DNA of 37,779 bases from Mycobacterium sp. UM_WGJ (GTDB lineage: Bacteria; Actinomycetota; Actinomycetes; Mycobacteriales; Mycobacteriaceae): NCBI RefSeq assembly GCF_000455125.1, contig NZ_AUWR01000072.1, positions 1 to 37,779 of the forward strand. The letters are read 5' to 3'. Below, in pieces: positions 26,141 through 34,662 of this stretch (its first letter is position 1; every line of letters starts with the position of its first letter). Made by a program: the position numbers and the translations under genes. A model generated the notes under the pieces. That model saw only the letters and a program-made list of their open reading frames with translations. It was not told the DNA's origin and did not search any database.

Positions 26141-26967
26141 CGGCCCGGTTGGAGAAGCATCACGTTCTGCGCTTCACCGTCTTGACCTATATCGGTGTCA
26201 TGCTGATCGCTCCGGTGTCGGTGATTCTGTACCGAACGTTTGAGCACGGGTTAGCCCAGTTTTGGGCCTGGATCAGCACCCCCGCGGCGATCTCGGCGCT
26301 GAAACTGTCGCTGCTATTGGTGATCATCGTGGTTCCGCTGAATGCCTTGTTCGGCGTTTCGACATCGATCCTGCTGGTACGCAACAAATTCCGCGGCCGA
26401 TCAACCCTTCAGGCGATCCTGGACCTGCCGTTTGCGGTCTCTCCCATCATCGTCGGGGTCGCCCTGATCGCACTGTGGGGATCGTCGGGGGCGCTGGGCT
26501 TCGTCGAGAACCACCTGGGGTTCAAGATCATCTTCGGGCTGCCCGGGATGGTGCTGGCCAGCATCTTCGTCACGCTGCCGTTCGTGGTGCGCGAGGTTCA
26601 GCCGGTGCTCGTGGAGATCGGAATCGAACAGGAGCAGGCCGCGGCGACTCTCGGTTCCAATGCGTGGCAAACGCTTTGGCGGGTCACGCTGCCATCGATC
26701 CGGTGGGGACTGACCTACGGCGTGGTGTTGACCACGGCGCGCACACTCGGCGAGTTCGGCGCGGTCATCATGGTGTCATCGAATCTGCCGGGTCACTCCC
26801 AGACCCTGACTCTGTTGGTCAACGATCGCTACCACCGCGGGGCCGAGTACGGCGCCTACGCCGTGTCCACGCTTCTGATGGGGGTGGCCGTTGCGTTCCT
26901 GATCGCCAAGGCGGTGCTGCTGATCTACCGCCGGCGAGCCAAAGCCCTGCAGTGGATGGCCCGCTGA
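26137..26967 (+). CDS. cysW: Sulfate/thiosulfate ABC transporter permease CysW
   Basis: A 276-residue permease, partner of CysT. Hydrophobic segments include FTVLTYIGVMLIAPVSVIL and the long LSLLLVIIVVPLNALFGV; DLPFAVSPIIVGVALIALWG and the EAA loop (EQAAATLGSNAWQTLWRVTLP) identify the family. GTG 26137 overlaps the cysT stop. After its stop only 16 bases remain before the convergent SDR gene, so the ATPase gene cysA, which normally follows, is absent here and must be encoded elsewhere for the transporter to work. Confidence 0.93.
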   Translation: MTARLEKHHVLRFTVLTYIGVMLIAPVSVILYRTFEHGLAQFWAWISTPAAISALKLSLLLVIIVVPLNALFGVSTSILLVRNKFRGRSTLQAILDLPFAVSPIIVGVALIALWGSSGALGFVENHLGFKIIFGLPGMVLASIFVTLPFVVREVQPVLVEIGIEQEQAAATLGSNAWQTLWRVTLPSIRWGLTYGVVLTTARTLGEFGAVIMVSSNLPGHSQTLTLLVNDRYHRGAEYGAYAVSTLLMGVAVAFLIAKAVLLIYRRRAKALQWMAR

Positions 26968-26983
26968 GGCGAGCGGGAACCGA

Positions 26984-27733
26984 TCACGCGAAGCGCTTGG
27001 TGTACCGCGGCGGCATGCGGCGCAACAGCCAGACCAGCGGGGCCCACGGCCAGGACGGGACCACGGCCCGGCCGGTTTCGCGTTCGATCGCACGCACCAT
27101 GGCCTTGACCCCCGATTCGTTGTCCACCATCAACAGGGTGGACGCCGATTTCGCGGTCATCTCCGATTCGATGTAGCCCGGTTCCAGCACGGTCACCTTG
27201 ATCGGTCCGCGCGAGTACTCCGCACGCAGCGACTCCCCCAGCGACGACACCCCGGCTTTGCTGGCGGCGTATGCGGCCTTCACGCCCGGAACACCTTTGT
27301 TGCCCAACACCGATGAGATCAGCACCAGGTGGCCGCTGCCGGCAGCCTTGAATATCTCCAGCGCGGTCTCTATCTGCACCAGTGCAGCCACCAGGTTCGT
27401 TTCAACGGTGGCCTTGTTGGCCCACAGCTTGCCGGATCCGAGCGGTGCGCCCTTGCCGACGCCGGCATTGACGATGACCCGGTCTATTCCACCCAACTCG
27501 GCGGCGAAATGGTTGAACACCTTGGGTATTTCGTCGTGGTCATTTACATCCAGCGCGGCCACCGCTACATTGATTCCTGGAAACTTGTCTGTCAGTTCGG
27601 CTTTCAGTTCATCAAGCCGGTCGGTCCGGCGGGCGCACAGGGCCAGGTCACGTCCCTGCGCAGCGAAAACGCGGGCCATGCCGGCGCCCAGTCCTGAACT
27701 GGCACCGGTGATGAGGATTCTCTGACGGGTCAC
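26984..27733 (-). CDS. Short-chain dehydrogenase/reductase (Rv0945-like)
   Basis: A 249-residue classical SDR. The NAD(P) motif is ITGASSGLGAGMARVFA; NAG (in VIVNAGVG), the Ser of VLISSVLGNKG and the YxxxK pair in AAYAASKAG complete the active site. CARRTDRLDEL after the second strand suggests NADP preference. The C-terminal WAPLVWLLRRMPPRY could contact the membrane. Substrate unknown. The position next to fpg2 and pgi matches M. tuberculosis apart from the intervening cysTW. Confidence 0.92.
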   Translation of the reverse strand: MTRQRILITGASSGLGAGMARVFAAQGRDLALCARRTDRLDELKAELTDKFPGINVAVAALDVNDHDEIPKVFNHFAAELGGIDRVIVNAGVGKGAPLGSGKLWANKATVETNLVAALVQIETALEIFKAAGSGHLVLISSVLGNKGVPGVKAAYAASKAGVSSLGESLRAEYSRGPIKVTVLEPGYIESEMTAKSASTLLMVDNESGVKAMVRAIERETGRAVVPSWPWAPLVWLLRRMPPRYTKRFA

Positions 27734-27781
27734 CAGGGCAGCTTAACGGCGCTGGCAGCCTGCCGAAGTCACGTCGAAGAA

Positions 27782-28645
27782 TTACTTGAGCAGTCGCGAC
27801 ATCCGCCGATCGGCCAGCACCTTTCCACCGGTCTGGCAGGTCGGGCAGTACTGAAATGACTTATCGGCGAAAGAAATTTCCCGAACCGTGTCGGCGCATA
27901 CCGGGCACGGCAGCCCGGTTCGGGCATGAACCCGCAGACCGGAACGTTTCTCCCCCTTCAAGGTGGCGGCCTGTTGGCCGACCGAGCGGGTGACGGCGTC
28001 GGCCAGCACGGTGTGCATGGCCTCGTGCAACGCGCTCAGTTGGTCTGCCGACAGCTTGCCGGCGGTGGCGAATGGCGACAGCCGGGCGGTGTGCAGGATC
28101 TCGTCGCTGTAGGCGTTGCCGATTCCGGCGATCACCTTCTGGTCGGTCAGGACGGTTTTGATGCGACCGGTATTGCCGGCCAGCAATCCAGCCAGCTCCT
28201 CGGCGTTGACCGCCAGCGCGTCCGGCCCCAGTGTGGCGATACCCGGCACCTTCAGCGGGTCGTCGACCAACCAGACCGCCAGCCTCTTCTGGGTGCCGGC
28301 TTCGGTCAGATCGAAGCCGGGGGCCTGCCCCGGGACGCCCAGGTGCACCCGCAGCGCAATCGGTCCCTTACCCGGTCGCAGCGGCGCCGCCGCCAGCTGA
28401 TCCGACCAGCGCAGCCAACCCGCCCTGGACAGGTGGGCGATCAAGAACAGCTCACCGGCCTGCAATCCCAGATACTTGCCCCAGCGGTGCGCGCCGGTCA
28501 CCTGCTGACCGTGCAACGCCGTCGGCGGCGGGGCGAAGGTTTTGAGCACCGACAGCGCCGCCACATCGATCCGGCCGATGGCGCAATCGACGGCGTGCCG
28601 CCGCAGGTGATCGGCGAGTGCTTCGACCTCGGGCAGCTCCGGCAT
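27782..28645 (-). CDS. fpg2: Fpg/Nei-family DNA glycosylase, full-length Fpg2 type (Rv0944-like)
   Basis: A 287-residue protein starting MPELPEVEAL, with the catalytic Pro2-Glu3 pair, the beta-strand Lys57 (RWGKYLG), the helix-two-turn-helix (DQKVIAGIGNAYSDEIL) and a C-terminal CPVC...CPTC zinc finger. All parts needed to remove oxidised bases such as 8-oxoG or pyrimidine lesions are present. As I recall, M. tuberculosis Rv0944 is much shorter (about 158 residues) and considered truncated, so this copy may show the ancestral form. It is transcribed in the same direction as the SDR gene, 48 bases upstream of it. Confidence 0.93.
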   Translation of the reverse strand: MPELPEVEALADHLRRHAVDCAIGRIDVAALSVLKTFAPPPTALHGQQVTGAHRWGKYLGLQAGELFLIAHLSRAGWLRWSDQLAAAPLRPGKGPIALRVHLGVPGQAPGFDLTEAGTQKRLAVWLVDDPLKVPGIATLGPDALAVNAEELAGLLAGNTGRIKTVLTDQKVIAGIGNAYSDEILHTARLSPFATAGKLSADQLSALHEAMHTVLADAVTRSVGQQAATLKGEKRSGLRVHARTGLPCPVCADTVREISFADKSFQYCPTCQTGGKVLADRRMSRLLK

Positions 28646-28708
28646 GCCCCCGAGTCTGCCCGTTTCCCCGGCGGCGCGCCCGACTCTTCGGCGCGTGGTA
28701 GCGGGAGG

Positions 28709-29125
28709 CTATCCCGTCGCCGCGGCGGGGCTCACCACGACCGAGACCGTGACGGCGCCGGAGTCCGAGGCGACGGCCAGTTCAGCGGCATTGGCTGCCG
28801 AGACGACGTGCCCACCGCTGACGACGACGTCGTAGCCGCCGGGGTAGGCGAGCGCCGGCACCGAAATAGTGGTGATGGAGCCGTCGGCAAAGCTGCCCGA
28901 CCCATTCGCCATCGCGGTGGAATAGCTGAAGTGCAGGGCGCCGTCGACCATTGACCAGTTTGTCGGGGTTCCGGAAACCACCTGGGGATAGGGCTCGGCC
29001 AACAGGCCCAACTTCGCGGCGTCCACGTTGTCCCCGGTCGGCGCCACCGCGGGGTCGTGGACCAGCCACCCATGGCCACCCCCGGTGGTGGTGATGTCAC
29101 CCCGGTCGCTGTACTCCCACTCGGT
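28709..29125 (-). pseudogene. C-terminal fragment of a GH5 endoglycosylceramidase-like glycosidase
   Basis: The minus-strand frame is open from a stop near 29140 to TAG 28709. From about 29122 it reads like the end of a mycobacterial GH5 cellulase/endoglycosylceramidase: EWEYSDRGDITT, GWLVHDPAVAPTGDNVD, LLAEPYPQVVSGTPTNW, then the C-terminal beta-sandwich (SYSTAMANGSG, VPALAYPGGYDVVVSGG). Only about 137 of an expected 450 to 500 residues remain and the catalytic barrel is missing. Its upstream end runs directly into the LuxR-type fragment of the opposite strand. No start codon or promoter suggests expression. Confidence 0.8.
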
Positions 29126-30846
29126 ATCAGCCCGAGATCAAGGCACGCCATCTGGCCCTGTCCGCGAGCAGCGGTGATCAGCTGACCTTGTCGACGCTCG
29201 ACGCGGCCGCCGAATCCACGTCCGCGCGAGGCGCACCGGCGGTGGCCGCCGAATTGATCGAGCTGGCGATCAACTTGGGCGGTGACACCCCGCAGCGACG
29301 GGTCCGCGCCGGAGAGCTGCAGTTCCGCGCCGGATCACTGGTTGCCGCACGTCGGCATCTGCAGACCGCCTTGAAAGACGTACCTTCAGGAGCACTGCGG
29401 TCGATGGCACTGCTGTGGTTGGGCGCGGTGCTGGGATACGACGACGACACGGTGGGTTCCGCGGAATCGATGGCCGCGGCGGCCGATGAGGCCGGCGACA
29501 ACGCCGCACTGCGGCTGCTGTGCCTGCTGCGCTTGGTCCTGCCGCTGGCCATGCTCGGCCGGCTCGACGATGCGGTCGCACGCGCCGACGAGGCCGTCGA
29601 ACTCGCGAATCAACTTGGCGTGCCGAACCTGCGGAGCCAGGCGTTGTCGATCATGGTTTTCGCCAAATTCGCACGCGGGCTCGGCGAAGATCGCGACGCC
29701 CTGCAGCTGGCACTGGAGCTGGAGGACCCGCACGGCGGCGCGTCCACCTGGTTTCGGGCCAGCGGCGCCGCGGCAATGATGCCGGCCTACCGCGGCGACC
29801 TCGAGAGCGCGCTGACACGCATGCGCGCACTACAGCAACAGTTGCGCGAGGGCGGCACTGAGGTGGACATTCTCTGGGCGGCCGTTCGGATTTCCATGAT
29901 CACGCTGTGGGCGGGCCGATATCAGGAGGCAGATGCTGCGGCACGCGAGGCGGTCGAGCGCGCCGAGCAGATGGATGGCCGGCTGGCGCTGGTCACCGCC
30001 TGGACGGTCCAGGCTGCGGTCGCGGCATACACCGGCCGCGAAACCGAAGCACGCAATGCGGTCGCGGCCTCGATCGAGACCGCCGATCGCATCGGGGCAC
30101 CACTGTTGACCAAAGAACCCAGCCTGATCCTGGGGTTCCTCGAGGTCTCGCTAGAGAACTATCCGGCGGCGCTGGCGGTGCTACAGCCCCTCCTCGACGG
30201 ATTCCGCACCGCCCCCAGCTGCGATGTCCAAGGCGGCGGATATCTTCCCGACGCCATCGAAACGCTGACCGCGCTGGGTCACATCGACGACGCCGAGCAT
30301 CTGGTCGACACGCTGGAGCAACACGGCACCATCCATGATTGGCCGTGGACGCTGGCGGTGGCGGCACGCGGCCGGGCCCATGTGCTGGCGGCTCGCGGCG
30401 AGTTGCCTGCCGCGCTCGCGGCCCTCGATCGGGCGGTGACACACCATGCGCGGCTGCCGATGCCCTTCGAACAGGCCCGCACCCAGTTACTGCTGGGCAC
30501 AGTGCAGCGCCGCCGACGACGCCACTCGAGTGCAACGGCGAGCCTGCGCGCGGCGCTGCAGATTTTTCAGCAGCTCGGCGCGCCACTGTGGGCAGCGCGA
30601 GCACATGCCGAACTGGGCCGTGTCGATCAGTCCCAGGGTGCCACCGCGACTTTGACCGCCGCAGAGCACCGGGTGGCAACCCTGGCCGCGGATGGCATGT
30701 CCAATAAGCAGATCGCGGCGCAGCTCTACATCTCGGCCAAGACCGTCGAAATGAATCTGAGCCGCGTCTACCGCAAACTGGGCATCCGCTTGCGCGCTGG
30801 ATTGTCCGCGGCATTGGCCGGCGCCCAAGCCACGGACGCGAACTGA
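29126..30846 (+). pseudogene. 5'-truncated LuxR/LAL-family regulator
   Basis: The frame contains a long helical-repeat (TPR-like) region and a complete C-terminal LuxR helix-turn-helix (LTAAEHRVATLAADGMSNKQ, then KTVEMNLSRVYRKLGIR). It is clearly paralogous to residues 353 to 924 of the intact regulator at 31685-34459 (QPEIKARHLAL matches EPEVKARHLAL; ARGAPAVAAELIELAI is shared). The whole N-terminal ATPase part, about 350 residues, is missing: upstream of 29128 the frame meets TGA at 29092-29094 after unrelated codons. The first possible start is a TTG at 29188 without a ribosome binding site. The remaining 552 codons show no stops, so loss is recent or a short product is still made. Confidence 0.8.
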
Positions 30847-30882
30847 TCGCCTGCCGTAGTCACCCGCGGCCGGCCGGTCAAC

Positions 30883-31275
30883 CTATCTGGCGATGCGTCC
30901 GGCGACTAGCGACAACACCCAGCCCACCAGCGACAAAACGATCGCCGCCCAGATCGCGTCCCACCAGAAATCGGCGATGTAGAGGCCCCAGTGTTTGGCC
31001 GTCTTGTCGGTGATCCACGCGGTGATCCACAGCATCAGCGCATTGACCACGATGTGGAACAGCCCCAGGGTGACGATGTACAGCGGTATCGACAGCAGTT
31101 GCACCACCGGTTTGATGAAGGCGTTCACCAGACCGAAGATCAAGGCGATGACGAAGATGATGCCCACCCGTTGCAGCGTGGTGTCGCCGCCGACGATCTC
31201 GATCCCCGAAACGATCTGAGTGACGATCCACAAGGCGAGTCCGGTCAGCGCAGCGCGGAGCAGGAAGGGTCCCAT
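30883..31275 (-). CDS. Phage-holin-4-like (PF04020-type) small membrane protein
   Basis: 130 residues with four hydrophobic segments: LLRAALTGLALWIVTQIVSG, VGIIFVIALIFGLVNAFI followed by KPVVQLLSIPLYIVTLGLFH, ALMLWITAWITD, and IWAAIVLSLVGWVLSLVAG. The NAFIKPVVQLLSIPLYIVTLG stretch is characteristic of the family called phage holin family 4 superfamily IV, which is common in bacterial chromosomes and not a sign of a prophage. ATG 31275 fits the start of family similarity; the longer frame upstream is not membrane-like. Function unknown. Confidence 0.85.
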   Translation of the reverse strand: MGPFLLRAALTGLALWIVTQIVSGIEIVGGDTTLQRVGIIFVIALIFGLVNAFIKPVVQLLSIPLYIVTLGLFHIVVNALMLWITAWITDKTAKHWGLYIADFWWDAIWAAIVLSLVGWVLSLVAGRIAR

Positions 31276-31301
31276 GCGCAGATCTTGCCACGGGGCAAAC
31301 G

Positions 31302-31322
31302 TTGAGAACCTGACTTTCTCAA
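31302..31322 (-). terminator. Hairpin between the small gene and the holin-like gene
   Basis: TTGAGAA (31302-31308) and TTCTCAA (31316-31322) form a perfect 7-bp stem around a 7-base loop. On the minus strand it follows the stop at 31359 and precedes the holin-like start by 27 bases, so it may be a terminator or an operator. Confidence 0.4.
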
Positions 31323-31358
31323 TTGCGTCGGGTTGGAGCCCGGGACGCCCAGACCCGA

Positions 31359-31649
31359 CTAAAGCCAGCTCCCGGCAGCCTCGGCGCGGGCCCGCACCCC
31401 CGCCGTGATCCGGTCGGCGTGCCACCCGGCCTGACGACAAGCCGTCAGCACCGCGTCAGAGGAGTCGGCGGCGACCACCCCGAACAAGGTCTCGTCGCTG
31501 GGCGAGCTCAAGGCAACCACCAGCCTCCCGCGCACGGCGACCGCGGCGGATGCCAGCCGGTCGATCACAGCGTCGACGGTTGATTCGCCCAGGTCCGGTT
31601 GATACCACTCCACCAAGAAACACTGACGCGCCGCTTCGATGTCGCCCAT
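31359..31649 (-). CDS. Small protein, DUF4242-like
   Basis: 96 residues without membrane segments. The pattern of strands and helices (QCFLVEWYQPDLGESTVDAV, RGRLVVALSSPSDETLFGVV, DAVLTACRQAGWHADRI) resembles small ferredoxin-like-fold proteins of the DUF4242 type, but the match is by eye only. ATG 31649 is chosen because TAGCGT ends 7 bases before it, suggesting a leaderless transcript; the longer frame upstream overlaps the end of the LAL regulator gene. Function unknown. Confidence 0.65.
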   Translation of the reverse strand: MGDIEAARQCFLVEWYQPDLGESTVDAVIDRLASAAVAVRGRLVVALSSPSDETLFGVVAADSSDAVLTACRQAGWHADRITAGVRARAEAAGSWL

Positions 31650-31684
31650 GCGCCCGACGCTAGCCAACCCGACCCCGCAGCGAA

Positions 31685-34459
31685 TCAGGGTTTTCCCTGG
31701 ACTCCTCCTGAATTGAGCGCAGCAAACAGCCCGGCACGGGAGCGGATGCCCAACTTGCGGTACACGGCGCTCAGCGTCATCTCGACGGTTTTGGGGGCGA
31801 TGAACAACTCCGCGGCGATCTGTTTGTTGGACAAGCCCGCTGCCGCGTGTTCGGCGACTCGCCGCTCGGCGGTGGTAAGTCCCGACCCCAGGCCTGCCGC
31901 GGCCATCCGGTCCAGCTCGGCACGGGCACGGCGGGCCCACAGCGGAGCCCCCACCCTCTCGAAGGTGGCCAGCGCCGTACTCAAGCTCGCCTGAGCATCC
32001 TGTTTGCGCCGACGACGGCGCTGCACCTGACCCAGCAACAACTGCGTGCGCGCCGTCTCGAACGGCATCGGCAGCCGCCCATGGTGCAGCAGCGCCTCGA
32101 TGGCCGTCCGCTCTGCGGCTTCGAGCTCTCCCCGCGCAGCCAGCCAGTGGCTGCGCCCGCGGGCGCCAACCGCCAACATCCAGGGCCGATCAAGCCGCGC
32201 TCCGTTGGTCTCCAGCGCCACTATCAGCGGTTCGGCCTCGTCGAGACGTCCCAGCGCGGTGAGAGCCTCTACCGCGTCGGGCAGGTATGCGCCGACGACG
32301 ATCTCGGTGTCGTGATCGGGATCGAATCCGCAGAGCAACGGCTCCAGTGTCGCGACCGCAGCCGCGTAGTCGCCCCGCGACACCTCCAGAAATCCCAGTG
32401 CCGCCGTCGCCGATGCCACCAGAAACGCGGCCCCGGTATCCGAGGCCGCCTCGATCGCCGTCGTCGCGATGCTCCGTGCCGCGTCTTCGTCGCCACGCAA
32501 TGCCGCGATCTCCGCTTGCGTGCACCAGGCATGGACGAGCAGGTGCGTTCCGCCCATCTGTTCAGCTCGCTGGACGCTGTCTTCGGCGAGATCCGCTGCG
32601 GCTGTCAGATTTCCCAGCCACAAGTCGAACCTGGCGACGTAATTGGCCGCCCACAGCGTGTCGACCTCCGTCCCGTGGGCTAGAAAACGCTGGTGAATGG
32701 CGCGCATCTGGTCGCGCCCCACCTGCACCTCCCCGGCCACGGCAGCCATGACGGGCAGGGCTGCACTGGCCCGGAAGGTGGCCGCGGCGCCACTGCTGTG
32801 GTCTTCGATCTCCGCGGCCCAGCGCAAGGCCTTGCGGTCCACGCCCAGCCCGTACAGGAGACGCACATGCGCAGCAATCGTCAGGGCTTGGCTGCGAAGC
32901 GGCGCGATATCCAAGTCTTCCGCCTGTTCCACAGCGGTGTTCGCCAGTTCGACCGATCTCTTCATGTCCCCGATCAGCCCCGCCACCGGCACGAGCAGCA
33001 GCCTTGCCCGCAGCTGCAGAACGGGATGATCGGCGGCTTCAGCTACGGCCTTGGTGAGCAGCTCGGCGGCCGTCACCAGACTTTCGACATAGCCGGTGAC
33101 AGCGGCAAGGAGCATCAGCGCCATGCATCGCAGCGGGTTCCCGGACGGCAGATCATCGAGAATGCACTGCAGATGCGAACGCGCCAGGGCCACCTCGCCG
33201 GATCGGAAATGCTGCTCTGCGGCCTGAATTCGACGGACCGGGTTGTCATCGCCGAGTTTGATCGCCAGCTCGATCAACTCGGCGGCCACCGCGGGGGCGC
33301 CTCGAGCCCGAGTAGCGGCGGCCGCTCCGTCCAGCGCCTGCAGCACTTCGGGGTCGGCGGTGGTGGCCGCCAGCGCCAGGTGCCGGGCCTTGACCTCGGG
33401 TTCGGTGACGATGCGGCTGAGCCGGCGGTGCATGGCCCGGCGCTCCGACGGACCGGCGGCGCTGTAGACGCCGGTGGCGAACAACGGATGCCGGAACCGG
33501 ATCCGGCTGCCGTCGATTCCGACGACTCCGCTCGCCGGTGCGGATTCGGCCACCTCGACTACGCGCTCGGGGCTGATGCCGGTGGCCAGGCTCACCCGCT
33601 CCACGGTCGGCGGTACCGAGCAGGCCGCAGCCAGCAACACCGCACCGACTTCCGCGTCGACCTGCCCGATGTGTTCGCGCACCAGCGTCGCCAGGCTGTC
33701 GGGCAGGCCGATCGCGGCCCTGTCGGGATCCTCGACGATGAACCGCGCCAACTCGAGGGCGAAAAATGGGTTCCCACCGGATGTTTGGTGAATCCGGGTG
33801 ATAGTGGGGCGGGGCAAGGTACGCCGCAGCCGTGCCGATATCAGCGCGTGCACTCCGCCCAACGTCAACGGGGTGATCCGTACGCGCTCGATCGACCCGG
33901 GAAGAGCAGGGCTGAGCCAACTCAAGTCGGCGACGTCTGTCTCGCCGGTTCGCAGGGCCAACAACAGACCCACCCGCCCGGTGAGCCGTCGTTCGGCGAA
34001 CCCGATCACCATCTGGCTCGACATGTCCAGCCACTGAACGTCATCGATGCACAGCAACACCGGGGTCTTCGAACTCAGCTTGCGGATCACCGCCAGAAAG
34101 GCGGTGGCGACCATCCGCTCGTCGCTCGCCGGCCCGTCACCGCCGCCGAGCAGGATCCGGTCCACTGCGGCGCGCTGTCCGTCGGGCAGCTGCTCCAGCA
34201 CGTCGGCCTCGACACCGCCGAGCAGGTCAGCCACCGCGGCGTAGGCGTAGCGGACCTCGGTCGGAGCGCCCGACGCCGAGAGCACCTGGAAGCCCCGCTC
34301 GACCGCCGCGGCGGCCGCCCCCCACAGGAGCGTGGACTTTCCGATGCCCGCTTCGCCTTCGAGCAGCAGCGTGGCGGGTTCGGTCAGGGCCGCTTCCAGG
34401 AAAGCGCAGACGGCTGACATCTCAGCCTTTCGGTCCGCCAAACCCAGTCGCATGGCCAC
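31685..34459 (-). CDS. LuxR-family ATPase regulator of the LAL/MalT type
   Basis: A 924-residue STAND-type regulator. The N-terminal AAA/NTPase has Walker A GEAGIGKST (35-43) and Walker B VLLCIDDVQWLD (134-145); a long TPR-like helical region spans about 350 to 840; the C-terminal LuxR helix-turn-helix is LTTAERRVAEHAAAGLSNKQ, then KTVEMTLSAVYRKLGIRSRAG. Such proteins bind ATP and a ligand and switch on nearby genes. It is divergent from the AurF-type oxygenase operon (34663 onward), the natural target. ATG 34459 or the in-frame ATG 34453 may be the start. The truncated paralogue at 29126-30846 lies inverted 0.8 kb away. Confidence 0.92.
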   Translation of the reverse strand: MAMRLGLADRKAEMSAVCAFLEAALTEPATLLLEGEAGIGKSTLLWGAAAAAVERGFQVLSASGAPTEVRYAYAAVADLLGGVEADVLEQLPDGQRAAVDRILLGGGDGPASDERMVATAFLAVIRKLSSKTPVLLCIDDVQWLDMSSQMVIGFAERRLTGRVGLLLALRTGETDVADLSWLSPALPGSIERVRITPLTLGGVHALISARLRRTLPRPTITRIHQTSGGNPFFALELARFIVEDPDRAAIGLPDSLATLVREHIGQVDAEVGAVLLAAACSVPPTVERVSLATGISPERVVEVAESAPASGVVGIDGSRIRFRHPLFATGVYSAAGPSERRAMHRRLSRIVTEPEVKARHLALAATTADPEVLQALDGAAAATRARGAPAVAAELIELAIKLGDDNPVRRIQAAEQHFRSGEVALARSHLQCILDDLPSGNPLRCMALMLLAAVTGYVESLVTAAELLTKAVAEAADHPVLQLRARLLLVPVAGLIGDMKRSVELANTAVEQAEDLDIAPLRSQALTIAAHVRLLYGLGVDRKALRWAAEIEDHSSGAAATFRASAALPVMAAVAGEVQVGRDQMRAIHQRFLAHGTEVDTLWAANYVARFDLWLGNLTAAADLAEDSVQRAEQMGGTHLLVHAWCTQAEIAALRGDEDAARSIATTAIEAASDTGAAFLVASATAALGFLEVSRGDYAAAVATLEPLLCGFDPDHDTEIVVGAYLPDAVEALTALGRLDEAEPLIVALETNGARLDRPWMLAVGARGRSHWLAARGELEAAERTAIEALLHHGRLPMPFETARTQLLLGQVQRRRRRKQDAQASLSTALATFERVGAPLWARRARAELDRMAAAGLGSGLTTAERRVAEHAAAGLSNKQIAAELFIAPKTVEMTLSAVYRKLGIRSRAGLFAALNSGGVQGKP

Positions 34460-34556
34460 ATTGTGGCAGGCGACAACCCGCCCGGTACGTAGTTGCGATG
34501 CGCCGCAGCAAACTTGACGGCCGTGTTTCAGCAGTGTTTCCCGCCGGGCGGACGCA

Positions 34557-34572
34557 TGTGACGGGCATCACA
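34557..34572. promoter_or_regulatory. Perfect CRP-type site upstream of the AurF-type gene
   Basis: TGTGACGGGCATCACA matches TGTGA-N6-TCACA exactly. Its centre is about 75 bases upstream of the predicted AurF-operon start site (near 34640) and about 105 upstream of the LAL regulator ATG. Activation of the oxygenase operon by cAMP-CRP is plausible. Confidence 0.65.
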
Positions 34573-34604
34573 GATCGAACCGACGGTATCCGGTACCGCC
34601 GGTA

Positions 34605-34633
34605 TTGACATGTCTGGTCGCGGCTCCTAGTTT
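34605..34633 (+). promoter_or_regulatory. Promoter of the AurF-type oxygenase operon
   Basis: A consensus -35 box TTGACA (34605-34610), a 17-base spacer and TAGTTT (34628-34633). The leader has AGAAGGG 8 bases before ATG 34663. Just upstream is a small symmetric stretch, CGGTA-TCCGG-TACCG. Confidence 0.7.
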
Positions 34634-34662
34634 TTGAAGTCCGAGCGAGAAGGGATTCCGCG

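Noticed and set aside
29188-30846. A genuine 552-residue regulator starting at TTG 29188
   Set aside because: Similarity to the intact paralogue continues upstream of the TTG to about 29128, and the ATPase part is missing, so this is a truncated gene rather than a short family member.
30883-31275. A prophage remnant, suggested by the holin-like protein
   Set aside because: This family is widespread in bacterial chromosomes outside phages, and no endolysin, integrase, capsid or attachment-site genes lie nearby.
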